In this document: positions 29,051 to 38,565 of the stretch, piece after piece | Layout of the letters: the number at the start of each line of letters is the position of its first letter | How positions within the stretch are numbered: position 1 is the first letter of the stretch | From: Buttiauxella noackiae ATCC 51607 | Lineage (GTDB): Bacteria > Pseudomonadota > Gammaproteobacteria > Enterobacterales > Enterobacteriaceae | Assembly: GCF_001654865.1 (NCBI RefSeq) | Contig: NZ_LXEO01000047.1 | Coordinates: forward strand, 1-64,000 | Direction: 5' to 3' | DNA: 64,000 nucleotides | The notes under the pieces: model-generated | What the model was told of the DNA's origin: nothing | Database searches by the model: none | Seen by the model: the letters and a program-made list of their open reading frames with translations, nothing else | Translations under genes and position numbers: made by a program

Positions 29051-29509
29051 ATGAGCCTGCAGTCCGTCCGGCAATTCTTTGCCGAAAACGCCCCCGATAT
29101 CGATATCATTGAATTGAATAAAAGCACCGCAACCGTTGCTTTAGCTGCGGTCGCCCATAACGTCGAGCCTGGGCAAATTGCTAAGACACTGTCGTTGAAA
29201 GTGAAGGATCAAGTAGTGCTGGTTGTCGCGAAAGGTGACGCTCGGTTGGATAATAAAAAACTTAAAACAGTTTTTGGTGCAAAGGCTCGCATGCTGAGTA
29301 GCGATGAGGTTGTGACCTGGACAGGCCACCCGGTGGGAGGAGTGTGTCCTTTTGGACTGGAAAATCCGTTAACAGTTTATTGCGATATTTCGCTGAAACA
29401 GTACGAGGAGGTTTTACCTGCAGCCGGGGCCATTCATAGTGCGGTGCGCATTTCCCCTGTTCGTTTGGCAGAACTCACCGCTGCTCATTGGGTAGATGTG
29501 TGCCAATAA
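29051..29509 (+). CDS. YbaK/ProX-type aminoacyl-tRNA deacylase-like protein
   Basis: The 152-residue product belongs to the YbaK/EbsC family of free-standing editing domains that deacylate mischarged tRNAs. Family features are the central Lys strand (GQIAKTLSLKVKDQVVLVVAKGDARLDNKKL), and the GHPVGGVCPFGL loop that shapes the amino-acid pocket. The exact tRNA and amino acid specificity cannot be read. ATG 29051 follows GGGAGAAAAGC. It is monocistronic between the EIIC gene and the yjjQ-like operon. Confidence 0.82.
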   Translation: MSLQSVRQFFAENAPDIDIIELNKSTATVALAAVAHNVEPGQIAKTLSLKVKDQVVLVVAKGDARLDNKKLKTVFGAKARMLSSDEVVTWTGHPVGGVCPFGLENPLTVYCDISLKQYEEVLPAAGAIHSAVRISPVRLAELTAAHWVDVCQ

Positions 29510-29515
29510 TCAGGA

Positions 29516-29544
29516 GACTGAGGACGGATTTGACCTCCTCAGTC
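29516..29544. terminator. Terminator between the YbaK-like gene and the yjjQ-like gene
   Basis: GACTGAGGA and TCCTCAGTC pair over 9 bp with an 11-nt loop; a T-rich stretch (CATTATTTTC) follows after 8 bp. Confidence 0.55.
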
Positions 29545-29558
29545 GTACCTCATTATTT

Positions 29559-30263
29559 TCATATCCCTTGATTATATGGTGGAATACTTAACTCCCGCTT
29601 TCCACGATCGCTGAATATCCAGGCATACATTTCAGCATCTGTTTTAAGTGCCAACCGGCGCATAGCACTTTTTTTCTGCGCACTAACGGTTTTGTAATTT
29701 TTTTCTAGTAGTGTCGCAATTTGCACCAGTTTCCAACCTTTACTAATAAGCCGTAAAACGCGGCATTCTGAAAAAGTTAAGTTCGTTTTGACCGTATCAG
29801 TAATCGATGGCTGTGATACTTGCTCCTGCAAAAGATATTTGCTGATTCTTTCAGCGTCACCAACGTTATTAAATACATGTTCGATAATACTGCTCATCGG
29901 CTCATGTAACGAAAGCAACGAAGTTTTGGCTGTCAGCAATCGTTCAACCGCGATATTCCGCAAATGCGCAGGCACAATAAATATCCATCTTACATGCCGA
30001 GATTTGCTTTTAAGATGGTTCAGATATTCACATTGTTCTATAATTTCCTGTTGAGAACTATCCAGTTCAATCATAACAACATCAACTTTATCCAGGATTT
30101 CTGAACTTAGATCTAAATAATCCGCCAATAAAATCTGCGAAGATTCTGTCGCTTTTTTTTTCATAACGACCTGTAAACCTTCTCTCATCATAGGGCGTTT
30201 ACTAATAACTACCACCCGGCAATATGGGTTATGCATAAAGAGACTTTCTTTAATTTCTGACAT
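29559..30263 (-). CDS. yjjQ: LuxR/FixJ-type regulator, YjjQ-like
   Basis: The 234-residue protein has an N-terminal receiver-like region without a convincing phospho-acceptor pocket and a C-terminal LuxR helix-turn-helix. The segment VSAQKKSAMRRLALKTDAEMYAWI and the ends before and after it closely follow E. coli YjjQ, a pleiotropic H-NS-silenced repressor of motility and biofilm genes. The start at 30263 has a perfect AGGAGG. It is the second gene of its operon, 10 bp after another LuxR-type gene, whereas yjjQ is first in the E. coli yjjQ-bglJ operon. The region is A+T-rich. Confidence 0.8.
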   Translation of the reverse strand: MSEIKESLFMHNPYCRVVVISKRPMMREGLQVVMKKKATESSQILLADYLDLSSEILDKVDVVMIELDSSQQEIIEQCEYLNHLKSKSRHVRWIFIVPAHLRNIAVERLLTAKTSLLSLHEPMSSIIEHVFNNVGDAERISKYLLQEQVSQPSITDTVKTNLTFSECRVLRLISKGWKLVQIATLLEKNYKTVSAQKKSAMRRLALKTDAEMYAWIFSDRGKRELSIPPYNQGI

Positions 30264-30273
30264 ATTAACCTCC

Positions 30274-30936
30274 TTATAAAAACAATGACTTCCCTGTAAT
30301 CTCGCAGCTCAAAACATGGAGATCTTTATCACAATGTAATCCTAGCTTTTGCATTGCATGTCTTTTATGCGAGCTTACTGTTCTGATATCACGCCCCAAG
30401 TGCTGAGCTATTTGAGTGACGTTATGGCCTAAAAATAGCTGCTCGATTACCTGAATCTCGCACAACGTAAGTTCACAAGATAACTGTTCTTGCAGTATTT
30501 TTTTAATCATGGGGCTATGTAGGGTTATGCTACTAGATAGTGATTTTATTAACAGCTCCATGAATATTGTGGGTAATTCATATTGAGATATAATGACTCG
30601 TACCCCCAAAGATGAAAGATACTTAAGGATACTAACCTTATGATTATGAGTGTAAATAACAATATTTCTATTTGGCTGTTCCTTTCTATACCACTTAATA
30701 AACCTTATCTCATCAGCTAATTGCTTTGATGAGTTACTGATATTTAAAACAACTATGGAGCCAGGTGTTTTTAACACTTCATCATAAGCGCCATCAATAT
30801 TTCTGATAATATTAATTGCCTCTTTAATTCCTGGCCCTATTTTTAGCTGGTGAATTATCCCTGCTGTCGTTAACACACAAGGCACAACAATCATTATTTG
30901 GCTTAACTCATTACTTATAGTGATAGTGTTTTTCAT
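30274..30936 (-). CDS. LuxR-type regulator, BglJ-like
   Basis: The 220-residue protein has a degenerate receiver-like half and a C-terminal LuxR helix-turn-helix, VTQIAQHLGRDIRTVSSHKR. The spacing TQIA-x2-L-x-R-x-I-x-T and KLG resembles E. coli BglJ, which works as a heterodimer with RcsB to relieve H-NS silencing, but overall resemblance is modest and I leave the symbol empty. The start ATG overlaps the end of a small upstream frame (ATGA) and is preceded by AAGGGA. Codon use is very A+T-rich (many ATA, AAT, TTA), unlike the flanking core genes. Confidence 0.75.
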   Translation of the reverse strand: MKNTITISNELSQIMIVVPCVLTTAGIIHQLKIGPGIKEAINIIRNIDGAYDEVLKTPGSIVVLNISNSSKQLADEIRFIKWYRKEQPNRNIVIYTHNHKVSILKYLSSLGVRVIISQYELPTIFMELLIKSLSSSITLHSPMIKKILQEQLSCELTLCEIQVIEQLFLGHNVTQIAQHLGRDIRTVSSHKRHAMQKLGLHCDKDLHVLSCEITGKSLFL

Positions 30937-31079
30937 ATCATTCCCTTGATCAATATATCAACAATAAATAAAGAAAGGATAATAGATATACATGAAAAAC
31001 AACAAATAATCCCAATGAAAATAAAATTCACGCCATTATATTTATTAGAAAAAAACCAATAGAGTGATGAAAGAGAAAG
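30933..31079 (-). CDS. Possible small membrane protein ahead of the regulator operon
   Basis: An open frame of Leu/Ile/Phe-rich residues with one or two membrane-spanning stretches (FNFIFIGIICCFSC-like and SIILSLFIVDILI) ends in an ATGA overlap with the start of the 30274-30936 gene. The given start is a GTG (about 49 residues); no Shine-Dalgarno is evident, and the only in-frame ATG (31211) lies inside pobR. It could equally be a translated leader or chance. The overlap with the downstream start is the main support. Confidence 0.25.
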   Translation of the reverse strand, partial: LSLSSLYWFFSNKYNGVNFIFIGIICCFSCISIILSLFIVDILIKGMI

Positions 31080-31122
31080 CACTAATTTTATATAAATAAT
31101 TACTGTCAAACAGGAAGTTAGC

Positions 31123-32001
31123 TTAAAGAGCCCGCACTGGATGATTACGAAAATCTTTTGGCGTGGTCCCCATATGGCGACGGAAAAAACGTGAAAAGTA
31201 GGTTGAGTCACTAAAACCGAGATAATCAGAGATTTGACTGACTGTCATGCTGGTGTAGAGCAAGCTGCGCCGGGCTTCAAGCAACAATCTTTGATGCAAT
31301 ACGTTTAGTGCGCTGTAGCCATAAAACTCATGACACAGATTATTTAAATGCACACTGGATAGGCCCACGACACTTGCATAATGCGTTACCGAAAGCTGTT
31401 CACGATAATGTCGTTCAACGAGTTGGTTAAAATGATGAATCACCGAACGTTTTCGCTCAACACGCGAATTACCGCTCGGGGTTGGGGTACATTGCCGATT
31501 AAGCCAAACCAGCAAGGCGCTAATGAGTGAATGCAACATCATATCGCGCGCTTCGCCCTGGCCCTCATACTCACTTTGCAGGGTGCTAAACAGCGTATTA
31601 ATTTGCCTACGCGAGCCTTTCACCGGCAGACAGGTGGCTTGCGAAAGCACCTGCAAAGGGCGACCAAACTGTTGTTCAAACTGCGTTATTAAAGGCGCTG
31701 AAAAAGAGAGTGAGTAGCCCTGCGCACCTGGCGAAAATTTAAAACCATGCACGCACAAGGCCGGAACAACTTGAATACAGGCGTGCGTCACATGGTGCGT
31801 AGAGCCCTCAATGTCTATCTCCACCTGACCTTTATGTAAATAAAGCAGTTGAACCAAATCAGCATGCTGATGCGTACGAATATGCCATTCATAAAGGCTA
31901 CTGCGGCTGTGGATAGACTCGCAATGCAGCAGATCCGCAGCAGGCCAGTTCCGGCTTTCACCATAAAGTTTAAATACCGGAATACTGGTGTTCAGGCTCA
32001 T
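31123..32001 (-). CDS. pobR: AraC-family regulator of 4-hydroxybenzoate catabolism (PobR-type)
   Basis: The 292-residue protein has an N-terminal cupin sensor (about 20-160; HQHADLVQLLYLHKGQVEID) and two C-terminal AraC helix-turn-helices (YASVVGLSSVHLNNLCHEF and ISDYLGFSDSTYFSRFFRRH). It lies immediately downstream of pobA in the same direction, which supports the PobR role of activating pobA with 4-hydroxybenzoate; this is inferred from context and the AraC-type PobR known in Pseudomonas and Azotobacter. The start at 32001 has GAGG 5 nt upstream and is preferred over ATG 32019. Confidence 0.8.
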   Translation of the reverse strand: MSLNTSIPVFKLYGESRNWPAADLLHCESIHSRSSLYEWHIRTHQHADLVQLLYLHKGQVEIDIEGSTHHVTHACIQVVPALCVHGFKFSPGAQGYSLSFSAPLITQFEQQFGRPLQVLSQATCLPVKGSRRQINTLFSTLQSEYEGQGEARDMMLHSLISALLVWLNRQCTPTPSGNSRVERKRSVIHHFNQLVERHYREQLSVTHYASVVGLSSVHLNNLCHEFYGYSALNVLHQRLLLEARRSLLYTSMTVSQISDYLGFSDSTYFSRFFRRHMGTTPKDFRNHPVRAL

Positions 32002-32115
32002 GACATCCTCTTTGTGCATAAACAGAATGCTATGCCGAATCAGTATATACCCAGCATACTTTGTTGATGGGTTAGTTGCTCACCTTCCCACAACTTGAAT
32101 TATTTTGGGTTGGGC

Positions 32116-33601
<1,486 letters not shown>

Positions 33602-34378
33602 ATGTCGGAAGATGTAAACACGCAGCGGGACGTGACTCGCCTTTGCATCCAGTGCGGCCTTTTTTTGCTACAACATGGTGCTGAAAGCGCACTGGCGGAA
33701 GAACTTTCCTGCCGCCTAGGTATTGCCTTAGGTATGGATAGCGTTGAAAGCTCAATTTCAGCCAATGCTATTGTGCTGAGCACCATAAAAGACAATCAGT
33801 GCCTTACCACCACGCGTAAAAACACCGACCGCGGTATCAACATGCATGTGGTGACGGAAGTTCAACACATAGTGATCATGGCCGAGCATAAGCTTCTGGA
33901 TCATAAAGATGTTTTGAAACGTTTTGCGCACATAAAACCGCTGCGCTATCCACGTTGGCTAGTGGTGCTGATGGTTGGCCTCTCTTGTGGCTGCTTCTGT
34001 AAGCTAAATAAAGGCGGGTGGGATGGTGCCTTCGTCGCCTTTCTTGCCAGCTCTGTAGCGATGTATGTTCGGCTGGTGTTTACGGCACGCCATCTACACC
34101 CGCAAATTAATTTCTGCATTACGGCATTTGTTGCCACCACAATTTCTGGGTTACTCATTGCCAAAGGCCCCTTTGCCACAACATCAAACATTGCCATGGC
34201 GGCAAGTGTGCTGCTGTTGGTACCGGGCTTTCCGCTGATTAACGCCGTAGCCGATATGTTTAAAGGTCACGTCAACACGGGGCTTGCAAGATGGGCAATG
34301 GCGAGCCTACTAACGCTTGCTACCTGTATTGGTGTCGTGATGGCTATGTCACTGTGGGGTCTGCGCGGATGGGAATAA
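33602..34378 (+). CDS. yjjP: Threonine/serine exporter-family protein YjjP
   Basis: YjjP is the larger half of the two-component YjjP-YjjB transporter, implicated in succinate export in E. coli and related to ThrE. The 258-residue product has a hydrophilic N-terminal domain (about 1-115) with conserved GAESALAEE and about five membrane segments afterwards. ATG 33602 follows AGGACAGGT. It overlaps yjjB by 10 bp, indicating coupled synthesis of the two partners. Confidence 0.94.
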   Translation: MSEDVNTQRDVTRLCIQCGLFLLQHGAESALAEELSCRLGIALGMDSVESSISANAIVLSTIKDNQCLTTTRKNTDRGINMHVVTEVQHIVIMAEHKLLDHKDVLKRFAHIKPLRYPRWLVVLMVGLSCGCFCKLNKGGWDGAFVAFLASSVAMYVRLVFTARHLHPQINFCITAFVATTISGLLIAKGPFATTSNIAMAASVLLLVPGFPLINAVADMFKGHVNTGLARWAMASLLTLATCIGVVMAMSLWGLRGWE

Positions 34379-34842
34379 TCGATTTTTTACTGGCGTTGCT
34401 ACAAGACATGGTGCTTGCGGCGATTCCCGCAGTCGGCTTTGCGCTGGTGTTTAATGTCCCGCAGCGTGCTTTGCCTTACTGCGCTCTGCTCGGTGCGATT
34501 GGCCACGGTTCCCGAATGGCAATGATGGCAGCAGGTATGAACATAGAATGGAGTACGTTTATCGCCTCCCTTCTGGTAGGCACGATTGGCATACAGTGGT
34601 CGCGTTGGTACCTGGCCCATCCAAAAGTGTTCACCGTGGCCGCGGTCATTCCCATGTTCCCAGGGATTTCTGCCTACACCGCAATGATTTCTGCGGTAAA
34701 ACTCAGCCACTTTGGTTATACCGAAGACCTTATGATTCAGCTGCTCACCAATTTCCTGAAGGCCTCGTTTATCCTCGGCGCATTGTCGATTGGCTTATCT
34801 ATTCCTGGCCTGTGGCTTTACCGTAAACGCCCGCGAGTGTGA
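34369..34842 (+). CDS. yjjB: Threonine/serine exporter-family partner YjjB
   Basis: The 157-residue protein equals E. coli YjjB and has four membrane segments. It begins [20 protein letters not shown] and contains the motif [17 protein letters not shown] 34369 lies inside the end of yjjP. In E. coli dnaT-dnaC follow this gene; here a TetR-family gene does. Confidence 0.95.
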   Translation: MGIIDFLLALLQDMVLAAIPAVGFALVFNVPQRALPYCALLGAIGHGSRMAMMAAGMNIEWSTFIASLLVGTIGIQWSRWYLAHPKVFTVAAVIPMFPGISAYTAMISAVKLSHFGYTEDLMIQLLTNFLKASFILGALSIGLSIPGLWLYRKRPRV

Positions 34843-34895
34843 TGTGTTTCAGGGCTTCGCTAACTCATCAGTGCTTTGCCCACGCAAACTTGTTT

Positions 34896-34940
34896 TAATG
34901 TCACCAGGCCAGGTCTGTTACCCGTGGCCTGATGACATTA
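34896..34940. promoter_or_regulatory. Long inverted repeat before the TetR-family gene
   Basis: Arms TAATGTCACCAGGCCA (34896-34911) and TGGCCTGATGACATTA (34925-34940) are inverted with one mismatch around a 13-nt centre. The right arm ends exactly at the Shine-Dalgarno AGGAG (34941-34945) of the TetR gene. It can be read as an autoregulatory operator, as a hairpin affecting initiation, or as a weak yjjB terminator (no T-run). Confidence 0.65.
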
Positions 34941-34951
34941 AGGAGCCTTGC

Positions 34952-35593
34952 GTGGAAACCCACGAAATTTATCTTCCTGAGCGTTTTGATGACGCCAGTC
35001 TGAAAGAAAAGATTTTCTTCAGCGCCATTAGTTTGTTCGCTGAATTTGGCCTTAACGGCGCACGCATGGAACAGATTGCCGAGAAAGCCAACACGACAAA
35101 ACGGATGGTGGTATATCACTTCAAAAGCAAAGAACTACTGTATGTTCAGGTGCTTGAGTATGTGTACACCCAAATTCGTAGCTGTGAGCGCAAGCTCAAT
35201 CTCTCCGGCCAACCACCGGTAGAAGCAATGGTGGAACTGGTGGAATGGACGTTTGATTTCCATGCGACACACCCAGATTTTATTCGCATTATCTGTATGG
35301 AAAACATGCAGCGCGGGCGTTTTGTAAAAGAGTCCGCTTACCTGCGCGAAATTAACCGCAGCGCGTTGGAATTATTACAAGATGTTCTCACTCGCGGGCA
35401 GGAAAAACAGCTGTTCAATAAGCAGGTTTGCGCCAAAGACGTTCACCGCCTGATTAGTAGCTTTAGTTTCTACCATGTTGCTAACAGCTATACCTTTTCA
35501 AACTTCTTCGAAGATGGCGCGGAGCCGGTTGATAGCACAGCCCATTACCGTGAAATGGCAGTAAAAGTAGTATTGCGCTATATCGGGCCGTAA
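34952..35593 (+). CDS. TetR/AcrR-family transcriptional regulator
   Basis: The 213-residue product has a typical N-terminal TetR DNA-binding domain (about 15-62; ARMEQIAEKANTTKRMVVYHF) and a helical ligand domain. The start is GTG 34952 with AGGAG 6 nt upstream; the frame continues upstream but only into the yjjB end. The ligand and targets are unknown. It sits between yjjB and yjjA, exactly where dnaT-dnaC lie in E. coli. The inverted repeat touching its Shine-Dalgarno suggests self-repression. Confidence 0.88.
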   Translation: METHEIYLPERFDDASLKEKIFFSAISLFAEFGLNGARMEQIAEKANTTKRMVVYHFKSKELLYVQVLEYVYTQIRSCERKLNLSGQPPVEAMVELVEWTFDFHATHPDFIRIICMENMQRGRFVKESAYLREINRSALELLQDVLTRGQEKQLFNKQVCAKDVHRLISSFSFYHVANSYTFSNFFEDGAEPVDSTAHYREMAVKVVLRYIGP

Positions 35594-35709
35594 ATAACTT
35601 TGTCATCTGGCTGCTTTAAGAACTCTCTGAAGCTCAACAGGCCCAGAGAAAGCGGTATACTCGGCGAAAATTCTCCTGCGATGCAGGTTATCGAAAAAGA
35701 GTATAAAAG

Positions 35710-36213
35710 ATGAAAGCAAGCAACCGTGTTATAGGCGCCCTGGCGCTGGCAACATCCGTATTTACCGGCCAGGCGATGGCATCAAGCTGGCAGGATCAAC
35801 TGTCCAGCGCGGCAACAGAGTTAAGCAAAACCACTACCAGCAGCGGTAGCACTGGAACAACCGGCAACTCTATGGCGTCACTGACCAGCCTGCTTGGGGG
35901 CGGCACTAAAGCCCTGAGTTCAGACAGCATGACGAATGCGGCAGGTATTTTGCAGTACTGCATGAAGAACAAGCTGGTATCAGCAACCAATCCTGAAAAC
36001 ATCAAAAATCAGTTGATGGATAAATTAGGTTTAGATAGTGGTACAAAGCAAGCTCCGCCAGAAGATTACACTCAGGGACTGATGGGCTTGCTTAACACCG
36101 GAAAAGGCCAGCAATTGGATCTGAAAACCATCGGCAGTTCACCGCTGGCAGAAAAAGTCAAAACTCAGGCGTGTGATTTTGTCCTGAAGCAAGGCGTAAA
36201 TTACCTGTCTTAA
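35710..36213 (+). CDS. yjjA: DUF2501 periplasmic protein YjjA
   Basis: The 167-residue product has a signal peptide (about residues 1-24, ending GQAMA), a Ser/Thr/Gly-rich low-complexity stretch (about 38-65) and a DUF2501 domain. ASSWQDQLSSAATELS after the cleavage site matches E. coli YjjA, whose function is unknown. Two Cys (ILQYCMKNK and TQACDFV) could form a disulfide. In E. coli yjjA lies just downstream of dnaC. Confidence 0.9.
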   Translation: MKASNRVIGALALATSVFTGQAMASSWQDQLSSAATELSKTTTSSGSTGTTGNSMASLTSLLGGGTKALSSDSMTNAAGILQYCMKNKLVSATNPENIKNQLMDKLGLDSGTKQAPPEDYTQGLMGLLNTGKGQQLDLKTIGSSPLAEKVKTQACDFVLKQGVNYLS

Positions 36214-36222
36214 TCAGATTGC

Positions 36223-36248
36223 CTGCCCCTGATATTCCGGGGCAGTTT
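36223..36248 (+). terminator. Terminator after yjjA
   Basis: CTGCCCC and GGGGCAG form a 7-bp stem around TGATATTCC, followed by TTTC. It lies between the convergent yjjA and methyltransferase genes and may act in both directions. Confidence 0.65.
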
Positions 36249-37264
36249 CAGGATTTCACATTTATTTCCAGCACCGCATATACACCATCACTGGGTAACG
36301 TAACGGCGACATTTTTCAAATCGACACCCGCTGCAATAATAATATCTCTAAGCTCAGGCAAAGTGCGCGGATAGAGCGTTGGCCAACCGATACAGCGCAA
36401 TAAAAAGGCAAGCTGCGGGCTAGAAGTGAGCATATTGGAAATAACCAACACACCGCCGGGTTTAACCAAACGCAATGCATTGCGAATAAAACTCACCGCT
36501 TCAGATGTCGAAAAATATTCGAAAATCCCCAGAGCATCAACAAGCTCAGCTGACTGCTCACCCAGTTCCTGAACCAGCCTGTCACTGACTATCATCCGGT
36601 CGAATAAATTCCTCATTAACAGCTGAAAATGGTGCCCTTCCACCAGGCCATATTGTGTCGCAAGGCCACGCGCAAATTTCAGCGACTGCCTGTCGTGATC
36701 AACCAGCAATATAGTGAATTTCCGCGCACGCAATTTCGCACCGCGCAATGCTCTGAGCACGGGTACCGCAGCGCCACAGGCAAGGCTTATCCAGTTGCCT
36801 GTAACATTATTATTGATATACACATCAGCAATCGCCGACATCACTTTCGCTCGTGACCGAACACCTTGCGCATCATTGGCATGTATAAACCATGCCCGGC
36901 TGTTGCTATCTATTTCCCTACCGCTTATCAACCGCTCGGCAAGAGGATGCTGCACAGCCCATAGTGAAAGAGCGGTGGGAACCAACTGGCAACGCCATTC
37001 TTCAAGTGCGGGACGATTTATAAAAGCTTGTTCTGCAAGCTTGTTTCGGTAACGTAGCCGTCGCTTTCCCTGGCCATCCAGAAAAATTTCCGGGGCTTCG
37101 AGTGTTGGATCACCGACTAGCTGCTGGTTGATATCATCAATTTGCTCTAAAACCTGATCTTTCATCGGCCAGCTATCGCTGATATCACTGTAAGAGATAT
37201 GTTTAATGGCCAGATCCGCAGGTACAGAGCCTGGGATCACTGAGAGAAAAGGCTGCCAGGACAT
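36248..37264 (-). CDS. Class I SAM-dependent methyltransferase-like protein
   Basis: The 338-residue protein has an unusual N-terminal half (about 1-150) of no recognised type and a C-terminal Rossmann methyltransferase region: motif I NWISLACGAAVPVLRAL, an acidic turn ILLVDHDRQSLKFA, motif IV DALGIFEYFS and LRLVKPGGVLVISNM. Motif I has ACGAAVP instead of the common GxGxG, as in some class I enzymes. Substrate unknown. It has its own promoter and no operon partner. I do not recognise a named E. coli counterpart. Confidence 0.75.
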   Translation of the reverse strand: MSWQPFLSVIPGSVPADLAIKHISYSDISDSWPMKDQVLEQIDDINQQLVGDPTLEAPEIFLDGQGKRRLRYRNKLAEQAFINRPALEEWRCQLVPTALSLWAVQHPLAERLISGREIDSNSRAWFIHANDAQGVRSRAKVMSAIADVYINNNVTGNWISLACGAAVPVLRALRGAKLRARKFTILLVDHDRQSLKFARGLATQYGLVEGHHFQLLMRNLFDRMIVSDRLVQELGEQSAELVDALGIFEYFSTSEAVSFIRNALRLVKPGGVLVISNMLTSSPQLAFLLRCIGWPTLYPRTLPELRDIIIAAGVDLKNVAVTLPSDGVYAVLEINVKS

Positions 37265-37384
37265 GTTAAACCCCTACACACGTTTTCTTTCAGTCTAGAA
37301 AATGTAGGGTTATTTACCGTCAGCAGAAAGTTGTAATTTACTGGCACTCTCACCCTGCTTTACGCAGGATGAGAGCGGGGGAAT

Positions 37385-38551
37385 TTAACGTAAAAATGAC
37401 TCGGTCAGTTTGACCCAGTATGTCGCACCACCCGAAATACAGGCATCATTAAACTGATACAAAGGATGGTGAACCGAGTAATCATTGTTGCCGGTTGCCG
37501 TGCCAAGCCACAAATAGCAGCCAGGGACTTCTTCGAGCATGAATGAAAAGTCTTCACTGCCCATCGCACTTTTTACCTGCGAAGGATCGGCGACTTTATC
37601 GGATCCGAAAACGTCGCGTGCTATCTGCAACGCGAATTGTGTTTGTTGAGGATCATTCACCGTTACCGGGTAGCCAAAGTCCACCGCGATTGACGCCTTC
37701 ACTCCAAAGCTTTCCGCCTGAGCGTGCACCAATTTATCAATGCGCTGTTTTACCGCCTCACGTACTTCAGCTTTGAAAGTACGCATATTGAGTTTCAGCA
37801 CCGCACTATGGGGAATGATATTGTGCGTAGTACCGCTTTGCAGACTCCCCACCGTCACTACAGCGGAATCCTGCGGATCCACATTGCGCGACACAATGGT
37901 TTGCAGCGCCATCACGATCGAGGCACCCGCAACAGTAGGATCAATGCAATGTTCCGGCATCGATCCGTGGCCACCCTTACCTTCAAGCGTAATTGTCATG
38001 CTATCTGACGAGGCCATCAATGCACCGGGTTTGGTGGCGATCTCACCCGCAGGCAGCAATGGGAAGTTGTGCAAGCCAAATACCGCATCACAAGGGAATA
38101 GCTTAAATAAGCCATCATCAATCATGCATTTAGCGCCGCCGATGGACTCTTCCGACGGTTGGAAAATCAGATGCAGCGTGCCGTTGAACGGACGCTGCTC
38201 TGCCAGATATCGCGCCGCAGAGAGTAAAATCGCACAGTGTCCGTCGTGACCGCAGGCATGCATTTTCCCCTCGTTTACGCTCGCCCACGGCAACCCCGTT
38301 TGCTCCTGCATCGGCAGGGCATCCATGTCGGCACGAATGCCCAGACGCTTACCACCACTGCCAACCTTTAACGTCCCAACCACGCCTGTACCACCCAGGC
38401 CGCGATGCACCTCATAGCCCCACTCTGTCAGCAACTCGGCGATGCGATCGCTGGTGCGGAACTCCTCAAAACCTAATTCCGGGTGTTGGTGGAAATCACG
38501 GCGGATAGCAATCATCTCTTCTTCGTGGTCGAGAATTTCTTTAATCAGCAT
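37385..38551 (-). CDS. M20-family amidohydrolase (N-acyl amino acid hydrolase type)
   Basis: The 388-residue protein belongs to the M20D amidohydrolases (hippurate hydrolase, IAA-amino acid hydrolase, N-acyl-cysteine deacylase). Metal-site motifs are RRDFHQHPELGFEE, ACGHDGH, FQPSEE and the C-terminal GSEDFSFM. It probably splits an N-acylated amino acid inside the cell. It follows the MFS transporter gene by 14 bp with AGGAAT in the gap, so uptake and hydrolysis are probably encoded together. Confidence 0.88.
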   Translation of the reverse strand: MLIKEILDHEEEMIAIRRDFHQHPELGFEEFRTSDRIAELLTEWGYEVHRGLGGTGVVGTLKVGSGGKRLGIRADMDALPMQEQTGLPWASVNEGKMHACGHDGHCAILLSAARYLAEQRPFNGTLHLIFQPSEESIGGAKCMIDDGLFKLFPCDAVFGLHNFPLLPAGEIATKPGALMASSDSMTITLEGKGGHGSMPEHCIDPTVAGASIVMALQTIVSRNVDPQDSAVVTVGSLQSGTTHNIIPHSAVLKLNMRTFKAEVREAVKQRIDKLVHAQAESFGVKASIAVDFGYPVTVNDPQQTQFALQIARDVFGSDKVADPSQVKSAMGSEDFSFMLEEVPGCYLWLGTATGNNDYSVHHPLYQFNDACISGGATYWVKLTESFLR

Positions 38552-38565
38552 AGGGTTATTCCTTT

